Assembly: GCA_003222375.1 (NCBI GenBank)
Contig: QHVX01000009.1
Coordinates: forward strand, 1 to 39,754
DNA from: Acidobacteriota bacterium
GTDB lineage: Bacteria; Acidobacteriota; Thermoanaerobaculia; Gp7-AA8
Length of the DNA stretch: 39,754 nucleotides
Reading direction: 5' to 3'
Shown here: positions 23,963-32,197 of the stretch, piece by piece
Layout of the letters: each line of letters begins with the position of its first letter
Position numbering within the stretch: the first letter of the stretch is position 1
The notes under the pieces: model-generated
The model's input: the letters and a program-made list of their open reading frames with translations, nothing else
Databases searched by the model: none
Told to the model about the DNA's origin: nothing
Program-made: the position numbers and the translations under genes

Positions 23963-25876
23963 ATGATCGCTCTGCGGATCGTGTTTCTCCTGTTGCTGCT
24001 GGCGGTCTGTTCTGTTTTTCCGGGATTTTTGCTGGTGCGCAAGCTGCGGTGGAGCGCGGCAGAAAAACTGTGCGGGTCGATCGCGGCGTCGCTGATCTTC
24101 CTTTATCTCGCGTCCTTCCTGGTTTTTTTCCTGTGGCTGCCTACGTGGTGCTACTGGCTTCCCTCCGCTGCCTCTCTGGTCGCGGCTGTCGTTGTATGGC
24201 GCGACCTGACGAGACTCGTGATGACGCGCCACGTTCGGCGGTTTCTCGCCGGATACCTCTTTTTGTTCGTGTGGACGTTTACGCTGCTTCTCCTGGTGCG
24301 GACATACAGCGGGGGAGGGTGGGGCGGCGACTGGCTCGAACATTTTCATCGGTCGCTCTTTTTTCTCCGCCATCTTCCGCCCGGGACAATGTTCGTCGAT
24401 GTGTACGCGCTACCGGCGCGTCCGCCGATGATGAATGTGCTGACTGCGTTTTTTCTGGCACACGCCGGGGACAGCTTCGAGAACTTCTCGGTCGTATTTC
24501 TCGGCCTCAACTTGCTCGTTTTTTTTCCGTGCGCGCTGATGCTGCCGGCATTCGCGCGGCGGGGATCGAAAAGAATCCTGATCCTGGTGGGCCTGCTTGC
24601 CTGCTCGCCGATGTTGATGCAGAACGCGACCTACACCTGGACGAAATCGCTGTGCTCCTTTTACGTGATCTTCGGGCTCTGGCTGTACCTCGCGGGCCTG
24701 CGAAAAAACGAGGCGTCGAGAATCGTTGCGGCGTTCATCTCGCTGGCGGCCGGCATGCTGGTGCACTACGCGGCCGGTCCCTATCTCATCTTTGTGACGG
24801 CGCATCTTCTGATCACGTCCATGCGACGGAGATGGCGCGTCATCCTGATAGCGGGAGCCTGTTCATCAGTCCTGTTCGGAACGTGGCTGGCGTGGTCGAT
24901 TGCGAATTACGGCCTGCGATCGACATTCGCTTCGAACACGACGGTCACGACCTCGCAGCAACTCGGTGACTCGAACGCGCGCAAGTTTCTCCTCAATCTT
25001 CGCGACACGATCGTGCCGCATCCACTTCGCGAACTGCCGATTGATCGCGACCAGCGGCAAGCCGGCTATGTCCGCGACTACTTTTTCCTGATGTATCAGA
25101 CGAATCTCGTCACGGGCATGGGCATTGTCGGCGGCTTGGTCATCGTGTATCTCTTTTTTCGAGTCGTACGGCAAAGGCGCGAAATCTTCTGGCTGGTCTT
25201 CATCCCGGCCATGTTTCTCCTCGGCATCGCCGTTGTCGGTGAGCGCGATCCCGCCGGATCGGCGCACCTCACGCTGCAACCGATCGTCTTTCTGGGCCTG
25301 ACATTCCTGGCGGCGCGTTTCTTCACGCTTGGAATGCTGGCCAGATCGGCGGTCATCGCCGGATGCGCGATCGATCTCGTCTTCGGCGTGTTTCTGCAGC
25401 ATGGCCTCGAAAATTACGAGAACGACGTATGCCAGGAACGCTTTCAGTCCGCGGTTCGTGCCGCACCTACCGGCGTTTACGTCGTCACGGAAACAGACAT
25501 CTCTCCGACAGCAGCGTCGAACTGGCGGATGAAAAGGTACGCGTTCGTGCCGAAAACAATTGCGCCGATGCTGTCGAAGGCCACGCTCAAGCCGGAAGCG
25601 CGCGCGATGATCCTGCACCGGCTCGAAGTGCAGTCGCGCATTCTGCGCGATGAGGATTTGTCAGCCTGGGGTGGATGGTGGCGCCGCCATTCCGATCGCG
25701 TCACATTCCTCGGCGATCACATCGGCTGTCACGTCTGGTTTCTCTACGCCTTCGACGTGATGCTACTCGGCGGTCTGGTCACAGTGATCCGGCGGCAGCC
25801 GCGCTTCACAGAGCCGACCGAGCAGCCGCAGATGGACCGCCGATCGCGCCGCAGAGCCAGACGCCGAAAACGCTAG
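23963..25876 (+). CDS. Polytopic membrane protein, probable GT39-like glycosyltransferase
   Basis: A 637-residue membrane protein with about eleven hydrophobic helices (for example IVFLLLLLAVCSVFPGFLL at the N-terminus and LARSAVIAGCAIDLVFGVF). A periplasmic loop after the third or fourth helix contains GGWGGDWLEHFHRSLFFLRH, with an acidic pair as in polyprenyl-phosphate-sugar-dependent GT-C transferases. The soluble C-terminal segment is followed by one more helix (VWFLYAFDVMLLGGLVTVI) and a strongly basic tail. No exact family is recognised; the GT-C assignment rests on topology, the loop and the neighbouring GT2/epimerase/dehydrogenase genes. Its TAG stop overlaps the TAG stop of the convergent rpoD inside one CTAG (25873-25876). 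Confidence 0.7.
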   Translation: MIALRIVFLLLLLAVCSVFPGFLLVRKLRWSAAEKLCGSIAASLIFLYLASFLVFFLWLPTWCYWLPSAASLVAAVVVWRDLTRLVMTRHVRRFLAGYLFLFVWTFTLLLLVRTYSGGGWGGDWLEHFHRSLFFLRHLPPGTMFVDVYALPARPPMMNVLTAFFLAHAGDSFENFSVVFLGLNLLVFFPCALMLPAFARRGSKRILILVGLLACSPMLMQNATYTWTKSLCSFYVIFGLWLYLAGLRKNEASRIVAAFISLAAGMLVHYAAGPYLIFVTAHLLITSMRRRWRVILIAGACSSVLFGTWLAWSIANYGLRSTFASNTTVTTSQQLGDSNARKFLLNLRDTIVPHPLRELPIDRDQRQAGYVRDYFFLMYQTNLVTGMGIVGGLVIVYLFFRVVRQRREIFWLVFIPAMFLLGIAVVGERDPAGSAHLTLQPIVFLGLTFLAARFFTLGMLARSAVIAGCAIDLVFGVFLQHGLENYENDVCQERFQSAVRAAPTGVYVVTETDISPTAASNWRMKRYAFVPKTIAPMLSKATLKPEARAMILHRLEVQSRILRDEDLSAWGGWWRRHSDRVTFLGDHIGCHVWFLYAFDVMLLGGLVTVIRRQPRFTEPTEQPQMDRRSRRRARRRKR

Positions 25877-26332
25877 AACGTGGAATCGAGGAAAGGCCGG
25901 AGCTTCTTCGATCGCGACGGATGCCGCAGCTTGCGCAGGGCCTTCGATTCGATTTGGCGGATGCGCTCGCGCGTGACGTTGAACGAGCGGCCGACTTCCT
26001 CGAGCGTATGCTCGGATCCGTCGCCCACGCCAAATCGCATCTTGAGCACCTGCTCCTCGCGCGGCGTCAGCGTGCGGAGGACCTTGTTGGTCTGCTCTTT
26101 CAGATTCGCCACGATGACGTGATCGATCGGGGAGATCACGCCGCGATCCTCGATGAAATCGCCAAGATGCGAATCTTCCTCTTCGCCGATCGGCGTCTCG
26201 AGTGAGATCGGCTCCTGCGCGATCTTCATGATCTTGCGGACCTTCGCCACCGGCATGTCCATCCGGTCGGCGATCTCCTCGGCTTGCGGTTCGCGGCCGA
26301 GCTCCTGGACCAGCGCGCGTGAGGTGCGCGTG

Positions 26333-26364
<32 letters not shown>

Positions 26365-26413
26365 AATGCGGATGGTGCGAGCCTGATCGGCGATCGCGCG
26401 CGTGATGGCCTGA

Positions 26414-26454
<41 letters not shown>

Positions 26455-26779
26455 GCGGTACTCGAATTTCTCGACCGCCTTCATGAGACCGATGTTGCCT
26501 TCCTGGATCAGGTCGAGGAACTGCAGTCCGCGATTGGTGTACTTCTTCGCGATCGAGACGACGAGGCGAAGGTTCGCGACGATCAGTTCCTGCTTCGCCT
26601 GATCGGCTTCCTCTTCGCCGGCCTTGATGTCCTTGATCGTCACGCGAAGCTCGATATGGCTCGTGCCGTAGAACGACTCGAGCTCGCGCAGTTTTTCCTG
26701 ATACTTCTGCAGGCGCCGGCGGTAGAAGTCGCGGCGCGTCTTGTCCTTCTCGCGCTTGAGCGCTGCCTCGTCCTTGCGG

Positions 26780-26978
26780 ATCATCGCGGCCTCCAGCGGC
26801 ATCGTCGACAAGACCAACGATCCTGTCCGCATGTATCTGCGCGAAATGGGGACGGTCAAGCTGCTCGATCGGCAGGGCGAAGTCGACATCGCGAAGCGCA
26901 TTGAAAAGGGCGAGCGCAAGGTCTACAAGGCGCTCTCGCAGAACCGCATCATCCTCGAAGAAATCCTGAAGATCCACG
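26780..26978 (+). repeat. 199-bp perfect inverted repeat, left arm
   Basis: Identical by eye, over its full length, to the reverse complement of 27087-27285. The plus strand here reads as RpoD region 1.2 although the gene is on the minus strand, so this arm is the misplaced copy. It stands where the linker between region 1.2 and region 2 should be. Confidence 0.97.
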
Positions 26979-27086
26979 TCGTGAGCGCCGTCGCCGACAG
27001 CGTGGCGGCATCGATCTCGTCCTCATCCTCGGGCATCGCGAGATCGATCATCTCTTTGATGACGCGTGTGTCCTTCTTCGCGCTCT

Positions 27087-27285
27087 CGTGGATCTTCAGG
27101 ATTTCTTCGAGGATGATGCGGTTCTGCGAGAGCGCCTTGTAGACCTTGCGCTCGCCCTTTTCAATGCGCTTCGCGATGTCGACTTCGCCCTGCCGATCGA
27201 GCAGCTTGACCGTCCCCATTTCGCGCAGATACATGCGGACAGGATCGTTGGTCTTGTCGACGATGCCGCTGGAGGCCGCGATGAT
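27087..27285 (-). repeat. 199-bp perfect inverted repeat, right arm
   Basis: The arm in native orientation, encoding RpoD region 1.2 on the minus strand. The outer boundary at 27285/27286 coincides with the frame change relative to region 1.1. A 108-bp unique spacer separates it from the left arm. Confidence 0.97.
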
Positions 27286-27675
27286 TCTTCGATCGCGCCG
27301 TCGACCGTCATCGTGCCCTTGCCGGTGGAAGGGGCGAGCTGCTTCTCGGCATCTTCAATGACGTCGATGCCGAGGTCGGTGAAACGGATGTAGATCTCGT
27401 CGAGCTCCTCGGGAAGGCTTGTGACTTCCTCTGGGAGAATTTCGTAGATCTCGTCGTAGAGAAGGAATCCTTTTTCCTTCCCCAGAGCGATGAGCTGCTT
27501 GACCTCGACGTATTTTTCTTCGACGCTCAACTCACCGACCCCTTCCTCAACATCCGTGGATTCCTGTTCGAGATTCGCACCGCGCAGGCGTGTCGTCATC
27601 TCTTCAGTCGCTCCTCATCGCTCTGCAGTTTTGCCTCTTCGCAAGGACACTCGCGTAATCGCAAGAGGACGATAA

Positions 27676-29412
27676 TTATTTCAGTGTGCTCAACATACGG
27701 GACAGTTCGAGCTTCTCGGTATCGAGCTGCCGTTCACGACTGTGGTCGCCGTTGCGCACCGCTTCCTCAATGTCTTGTTGAATTTCCCGTTTCCGCCGCT
27801 CGATGTACGCCTTCTGCATCGGGATGAGGACCTCGTCCAGACGCCCCAGTGCTACGTCTTCGAGGTCTTCCGTGAGCGTTACTTCCGAGAGCAGGGTCAG
27901 CTCGGCCTCGCCCTTAAGATGGGTCGCGATTTCCGAATAATCAATAGGTTGACCAGCGGAAATCGCACTTTTTGTGATAGAAAACAGGGTTCTGCAAGCG
28001 GGATCGCTGAAAAAACCCTCCTTGATCCCCTCAACCTTGTCCCGACCCAGGCGCCCTTGAACCAGTGCAGTCAGCACGAACTTCTCGCCGCTGGGGACAG
28101 CCCTGACAACCTGCCGCTCAACCGGGCCTGCCGCTTTTCCCCGCACTTTTGACCAGACCGTCTCGAATTCGAGGTGGAAGCCGTCAGCGATTCGTTGCGC
28201 CGCGTCGTTGCGAACGACGGGATCGACAACCGCGCTCAGCAGCGGCATGAACGCCTCGACGCGGTCGGCCTTCTCGCGGCCGGTCAACGTCTTGACGTTG
28301 GAGGCCCACTCTTTGAGCGCAAAGTCGAAGATGTCAGTCGCATTGCCAAGCAGTTCGAGGAACCGGTCGACTCCCTGGTTCTGAATCAGCGTGTCGGGGT
28401 CTTTTTCACCTTGTAAATCCAGCGCGGAGACAGTCAGCCCGGCCGCCAGCAGGACAGGGGCGGCGCGGAGGGTGGCGCTCTTGCCGGCGTCGTCGCCGTC
28501 GTACGCGATCACAACCTTCGTGGTGTAACGGCGCAGCAGCGAAGCCTGACCCGATGTCAGCGATGTGCCCATCGACGCCACGACACCTGGAACGCCGGCG
28601 TGATCGAGCGCGATGGAATCGAAATAGCCCTCGACGAGAATCGCGCGATCGATGCGGCGCATCGCATCTTTCGATCGATGCAGGTTGTACAGCAACCGCG
28701 ATTTATTGAAGAGATCCGACTCCGGCGAGTTGAGATATTTCGGATCGGTGCCGTCGAGCGAACGTCCGCCGAATCCGACCAGCGCGCCCGTCTCTCTGTG
28801 AATCGGAATCATCAGGCGATTGCGAAACCGATCGTAGTAGCCGGTCCCGCTCTTGCGCGGCATCACCAGACCCGCGAGCTCGAGCGTCTTCTCGCCATGT
28901 TTGCGAGCGAGGCGAGTGAGGACGTAGTCCCACGAGTCGGGCGCATATCCGAAGCCGTATTTTTTGATGATGTCTTCGCCGACTTTGCGGTCGTCGAGAT
29001 ATTTCCGCGCCGGATTGTCGGGAAATCCGAGGGCCTGGTGAAAAGCTTCGGAGGCTTCGTCGACGACTTCGAGCAGGTCGTCTTTGTCGCTTTCCCTGGT
29101 CGTCTTGCGGCGACGGGGAAGCTCGATGCCGACGCGCGAGGCCACGTGCTCGACCGCCTCCGGAAACGTGAATCGCTCGGTGAGCGCGAGGAACTTGAAA
29201 ACATCGCCGCCCGTGCCGCAGCCGAAGCAGTAGAAAAGCCCTTTGTCGCGATCGACATGGAATGACGGCGTCTTCTCGCGATGAAATGGGCAGAGACCCT
29301 TGTAGCTCTTGCCGGCGAGCTTGAGAGGAGTGACCTGCGAAACGAAGTCGACGATGTCGGCTGCGCTCCGCACCTGCGCGATCACCGAGTCATTGAGATC
29401 GACAAACGCCAT
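27676..29412 (-). CDS. dnaG: DNA primase
   Basis: Makes RNA primers for DNA replication. It has 578 residues. The N-terminal zinc-binding domain shows Cys41 and His44 (CPFH) and Cys62 and Cys65 (CFGCG). The core has YLNSPESDLFNKSRLLYNL and the Toprim catalytic motifs ILVEGYFDSIAL (Glu) and AYDGDDAG (DxD). The C-terminal DnaB-binding helical domain is present (IERRKREIQQDIEEAVRNGD). ATG 29412 overlaps the mutS2 stop by one base (TAATG), so the two genes are translationally coupled. Upstream of rpoD, as in the classic rpsU-dnaG-rpoD macromolecular-synthesis operon. The frame is intact throughout. Confidence 0.97.
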   Translation of the reverse strand: MAFVDLNDSVIAQVRSAADIVDFVSQVTPLKLAGKSYKGLCPFHREKTPSFHVDRDKGLFYCFGCGTGGDVFKFLALTERFTFPEAVEHVASRVGIELPRRRKTTRESDKDDLLEVVDEASEAFHQALGFPDNPARKYLDDRKVGEDIIKKYGFGYAPDSWDYVLTRLARKHGEKTLELAGLVMPRKSGTGYYDRFRNRLMIPIHRETGALVGFGGRSLDGTDPKYLNSPESDLFNKSRLLYNLHRSKDAMRRIDRAILVEGYFDSIALDHAGVPGVVASMGTSLTSGQASLLRRYTTKVVIAYDGDDAGKSATLRAAPVLLAAGLTVSALDLQGEKDPDTLIQNQGVDRFLELLGNATDIFDFALKEWASNVKTLTGREKADRVEAFMPLLSAVVDPVVRNDAAQRIADGFHLEFETVWSKVRGKAAGPVERQVVRAVPSGEKFVLTALVQGRLGRDKVEGIKEGFFSDPACRTLFSITKSAISAGQPIDYSEIATHLKGEAELTLLSEVTLTEDLEDVALGRLDEVLIPMQKAYIERRKREIQQDIEEAVRNGDHSRERQLDTEKLELSRMLSTLK

Positions 29413-31721
29413 TATTCCTCGAGCACGGCGACAGTAGCACCATCTCCTCCCTCGTTCTCATTGCCGGGACGCCACGATTTCACGGCCGGATGCTTGCGCA
29501 GATGCTCGCGCACGGCCTTGCGGAGCGCGCCGGTCCCGAAGCCGTGAATGATGCGCACAGCCTGCTTGCCTTCGAGCAAAGCGCGGTCGAGAAACTTGTC
29601 CGACGCTTCTAACGCGTCGTCGACTCGCTGGCCGATCAGATTGAGCTCTGCCGTCTCAGGGATGAGGGATGGGGGATGAGGGATGAATGATTTGTGAGAA
29701 GGCTTCATCCCTCCGCCCTCATCCCTCAGCCCTAAGAGCTCTTTACGATCGACAGTCATCCTCTTACCCGAAACGTTCAATACCGCCTTCGTCCCGTCAA
29801 TCGACTCCACCACGCCGCGCACCTTGAACTTGCGATGCTCCGCCTGATGTCCCACCCGAACCTCCCGCCGCTCTTCGGGCAGAAACTCGATTGCCTGATC
29901 GATCGGCTTCGTGAGCGTCGTGACGACCTGTCGCATATTCGCGTTCGCGCGCAGATTCTTGATCTCGTTCGAGACCTGACGCGAGACATCGTCGCGCAGG
30001 CGCTCCAGCTCTTCGCGAAACGCCGATCCGACGCGCGCGCGTTCGCTGTCGAATTTCTTACGACTGGCCTCCAGCGCTTGCCGCTCTTCTTCGGCTGCTG
30101 CCTGCCGCCTTTCGAGTTCCGCGCTTTGCTCTACAACGCTGCTCATTTTGTTCTGCAGCATGCCGACGAGTTGATCGACCTCGACATAGCGAGGTCCGAG
30201 TCGCTCGCGAGCGCGGTCGATGATGGGGGAGGGAAGACCGATCACCTGCGCCACTTCGATGGCGCGGCTGCGACCGGGAATGCCGACGATCAGGCGGTAG
30301 GTCGACTTGCCGGTCGCGGTGTCGAACTCCATCGACGCGTTGACGACGCGCGAGTCGTTCATCGCGAAGCTCTTCACCGACGAAAGATGCGTCGTGACGA
30401 TCAACAATGCGCCGCGCTCGAGGAAATACTCGATCACCGCGGCTGCCAACGCAGCACCTTCTTCCGGATCGGTTCCCGCTCCAAGCTCGTCGAGGAGGAC
30501 CAGCGATCGCTCCGTAGCCGCCGAGATCACGCGCTTCAACCGCACGAGGTACGCCGAAAAAGTCGAGAGATGTTCGGTAACGCTCTGATCGTCGCCGACG
30601 AGGACGTGAATCGCGTCGACGATCGGAATCATCGAGCCATCGGCAGCGGGAAGTGGGAGGCCGCTCATCGCCATCGCGACGAGAAGCCCGGTCGTCTTGA
30701 GCGCAACGGTTTTGCCGCCGGCGTTCGGTCCGCTGATGATCAGGGCGCTCGTCGCGGCGCGCAGCTCGACCGTGACCGGAACAACAGGTTGATCGGTTTC
30801 CTGCACGCGTTCATCGAGCAGCGGATGGCGCGCGTCGATCAGGTGCAGACGTCGATCGTTGTTGAATGACGGCCGGCTGGCGCCGACGGTGTCGGCGAAG
30901 ATCGCGCAGGCCTGCAGCGCATCGAGCTCGCCGGCAACGTGAATCGCGGCGCGAATGTCATCGGCGGCCTCGGCGATCAATTGCGAAATGAAGCGCAGGA
31001 TGCGCGCGATCTCTTCGCGTTCCTGCAGCAAGAGATCGGCGAGGTCGTTGTTCAACTCGATGGCCTGCATCGGCTCGATGAACACCGACGCGCCGGACCC
31101 GCTGCGCTCGTGCAGGATTCCGGGGATCGCGTTGCGATGATCGGTGCGCACCGGGATGCAGTAGCGATCGCCTCGCATGACGATCAGCGGCTCCTGGATT
31201 GCCTCGCCATGTTTGTTCATGACGTCGTGGAGGACGCGTTGGACGGCGTTGCGCTTTTCCGGCACGCGTTTGCGGATCGCGCGAAGCTCGGCGGATGCAT
31301 CCTCGCGAAGCTTGCCCTCGCGGGTGAAAAACTTGTTCAGCTTTCCGACCAGCTCATCGAGCTCCGGAATTGCGCTCGCGATCGCCGCGAGCCGCAAGAA
31401 GCCTTCGGTTCGCGTGCACGTCTCGCGCAGGGCTTGCGTCGCGCGGACCGCGCGAAAGACTTGCCACGACTCCTCGAGCTCCAGCACCGAATCGCGGGCC
31501 AGCAGCGCACGGACATCCGTCAAGCCGGCGAGCGGCATCAGCCCTTGCGTATGAACGAAACGCCGCATGTCGGCGAGATCGGCCTGCGCGTTTTCGCAGG
31601 CCGTGAGCGTCGGCAGGGGATGGCGCCTCGCGACGGCATCCTTGCCGGGGGCGCTTTTCGCCTCCATGGCGACGAGCGTCAGGATGCGATCGAATTCGAT
31701 TTCGTGGAGTGGTGATTTCAC
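29412..31721 (-). CDS. mutS2: Endonuclease MutS2, with repeat-encoded linker insertion
   Basis: A 769-residue MutS2, implicated in suppressing recombination and in rescue of collided ribosomes. Core and clamp domains occupy ~1-310, Walker A GPNAGGKT is at ~331-338, Walker B LVLLDE at ~407-412, and TTHLSSVKSFA carries the ATPase His. A long coiled coil spans ~510-600. The C-terminal Smr domain starts at ~691 (ELNLIGQRVDDALEASDKFL) with HGFGTGALR. The Smr DLRG motif reads NLIG. Residues ~665-689 (LRDEGGGMKPSHKSF onward) are encoded by a palindromic GGGATGA-type array, 29657-29733, inserted without loss of frame. GTG 31721 is chosen because sequence further upstream is another array. It lies between rpsU and dnaG. 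Confidence 0.94.
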   Translation of the reverse strand: MKSPLHEIEFDRILTLVAMEAKSAPGKDAVARRHPLPTLTACENAQADLADMRRFVHTQGLMPLAGLTDVRALLARDSVLELEESWQVFRAVRATQALRETCTRTEGFLRLAAIASAIPELDELVGKLNKFFTREGKLREDASAELRAIRKRVPEKRNAVQRVLHDVMNKHGEAIQEPLIVMRGDRYCIPVRTDHRNAIPGILHERSGSGASVFIEPMQAIELNNDLADLLLQEREEIARILRFISQLIAEAADDIRAAIHVAGELDALQACAIFADTVGASRPSFNNDRRLHLIDARHPLLDERVQETDQPVVPVTVELRAATSALIISGPNAGGKTVALKTTGLLVAMAMSGLPLPAADGSMIPIVDAIHVLVGDDQSVTEHLSTFSAYLVRLKRVISAATERSLVLLDELGAGTDPEEGAALAAAVIEYFLERGALLIVTTHLSSVKSFAMNDSRVVNASMEFDTATGKSTYRLIVGIPGRSRAIEVAQVIGLPSPIIDRARERLGPRYVEVDQLVGMLQNKMSSVVEQSAELERRQAAAEEERQALEASRKKFDSERARVGSAFREELERLRDDVSRQVSNEIKNLRANANMRQVVTTLTKPIDQAIEFLPEERREVRVGHQAEHRKFKVRGVVESIDGTKAVLNVSGKRMTVDRKELLGLRDEGGGMKPSHKSFIPHPPSLIPETAELNLIGQRVDDALEASDKFLDRALLEGKQAVRIIHGFGTGALRKAVREHLRKHPAVKSWRPGNENEGGDGATVAVLEE
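29657..29733. repeat. Palindromic GGGATGA-type array inside mutS2
   Basis: About four tandem 7-8 bp units (GGGATGA, GGGATGG) on the left (to ~29686) and the inverted CATCCCT/CCCTCAT units on the right (29705-29733), separated by ~17 bp. It is read through in frame by mutS2. Confidence 0.9.
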
Positions 31722-31722
31722 A

Positions 31723-31788
31723 GGTTGTCGCGTTGTCGGGTTGTCGGGTTGTCGACAACCTGAGAACTCGACAACCTGACAACCCAAC
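31723..31788. repeat. Palindromic GTTGTCGG-type array between rpsU and mutS2
   Basis: Four tandem GTTGTCG(G) units on the left meet inverted CGACAACC units on the right at a GTCGAC centre near 31753. The unit period is 7-8 bp. It starts 2 nt upstream of the mutS2 GTG and ends against the U-tract of the rpsU terminator, so it fills the entire gap. Confidence 0.9.
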
Positions 31789-31817
31789 AAAAAAGGACCC
31801 GCCTTGTCGGCGAGTCC
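31789..31817 (-). terminator. Rho-independent terminator after rpsU
   Basis: On the minus strand, GGACTCGCC and GGCGGGTCC (one C-A mismatch) form a stem around GACAA and are followed by TTTTTT. It lies 24 nt after the rpsU stop. It would let rpsU be expressed separately from, or in excess of, mutS2-dnaG-rpoD. Confidence 0.8.
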
Positions 31818-31841
31818 TCGTGAGTTCAGTTCGATTTCAAC

Positions 31842-32048
31842 TCAGTAACCAGCGCGGCGCTCTTCTGCGAGTTTGCGCAGCACCTTCTTGCGTGCGGCAA
31901 TCGCTTTTCTTTTGCGTTTTGTGCTCGGCTTTTCGTAATGCTGCCGCTTCTTCAGCTCGGAAAGGATCCCCGACTTCTCGCATTTCCGCTTGAACCGGCG
32001 GAGCGCGTTCTCGAACGTCTCATCTTCTTTGACGTGGACGAGAGGCAT
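31842..32048 (-). CDS. rpsU: 30S ribosomal protein S21
   Basis: A 68-residue basic ribosomal protein. MPLVHVKEDETFENALRRFK, then KRKCEKSGILSELKKRQHYE and KPSTKRKRKAIAARKK match bS21 over its whole length. ATG 32048 is preceded by GGGGGAGAAAAAGG; the open frame extends 13 codons upstream but without family sequence. A strong promoter lies at 32101-32129 and a terminator follows the gene. First gene of the rpsU-mutS2-dnaG-rpoD locus. Confidence 0.97.
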   Translation of the reverse strand: MPLVHVKEDETFENALRRFKRKCEKSGILSELKKRQHYEKPSTKRKRKAIAARKKVLRKLAEERRAGY

Positions 32049-32100
32049 CCTTTTTCTCCCCCCCTTCTTCTGGCGATTCGGACCCACCGCGGGTCAAATC

Positions 32101-32129
32101 ATTCTAGGGACCGCTAACAAACCGGTCAA
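32101..32129 (-). promoter_or_regulatory. Sigma-70 promoter for rpsU
   Basis: On the minus strand TTGACC (32129-32124) and TAGAAT (32106-32101) are separated by exactly 17 bp. They would place the transcript start about 45 nt upstream of the rpsU ATG. This is the best promoter seen in the window. Confidence 0.75.
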
Positions 32130-32197
32130 CGTTCGTTTCAACGGGCGGTCAGGTCAAATCCATTCCGGTTAGAATGCGGGCGTTCTTGGAGGACCTG

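Noticed and set aside
26780..27285. The rpoD inverted repeat as a phase-variable invertible switch.
   Set aside because: Inverting the segment would only flip the 108-bp spacer; the second arm would still be antisense and the linker still missing, so no orientation restores rpoD. No recombinase gene is near.
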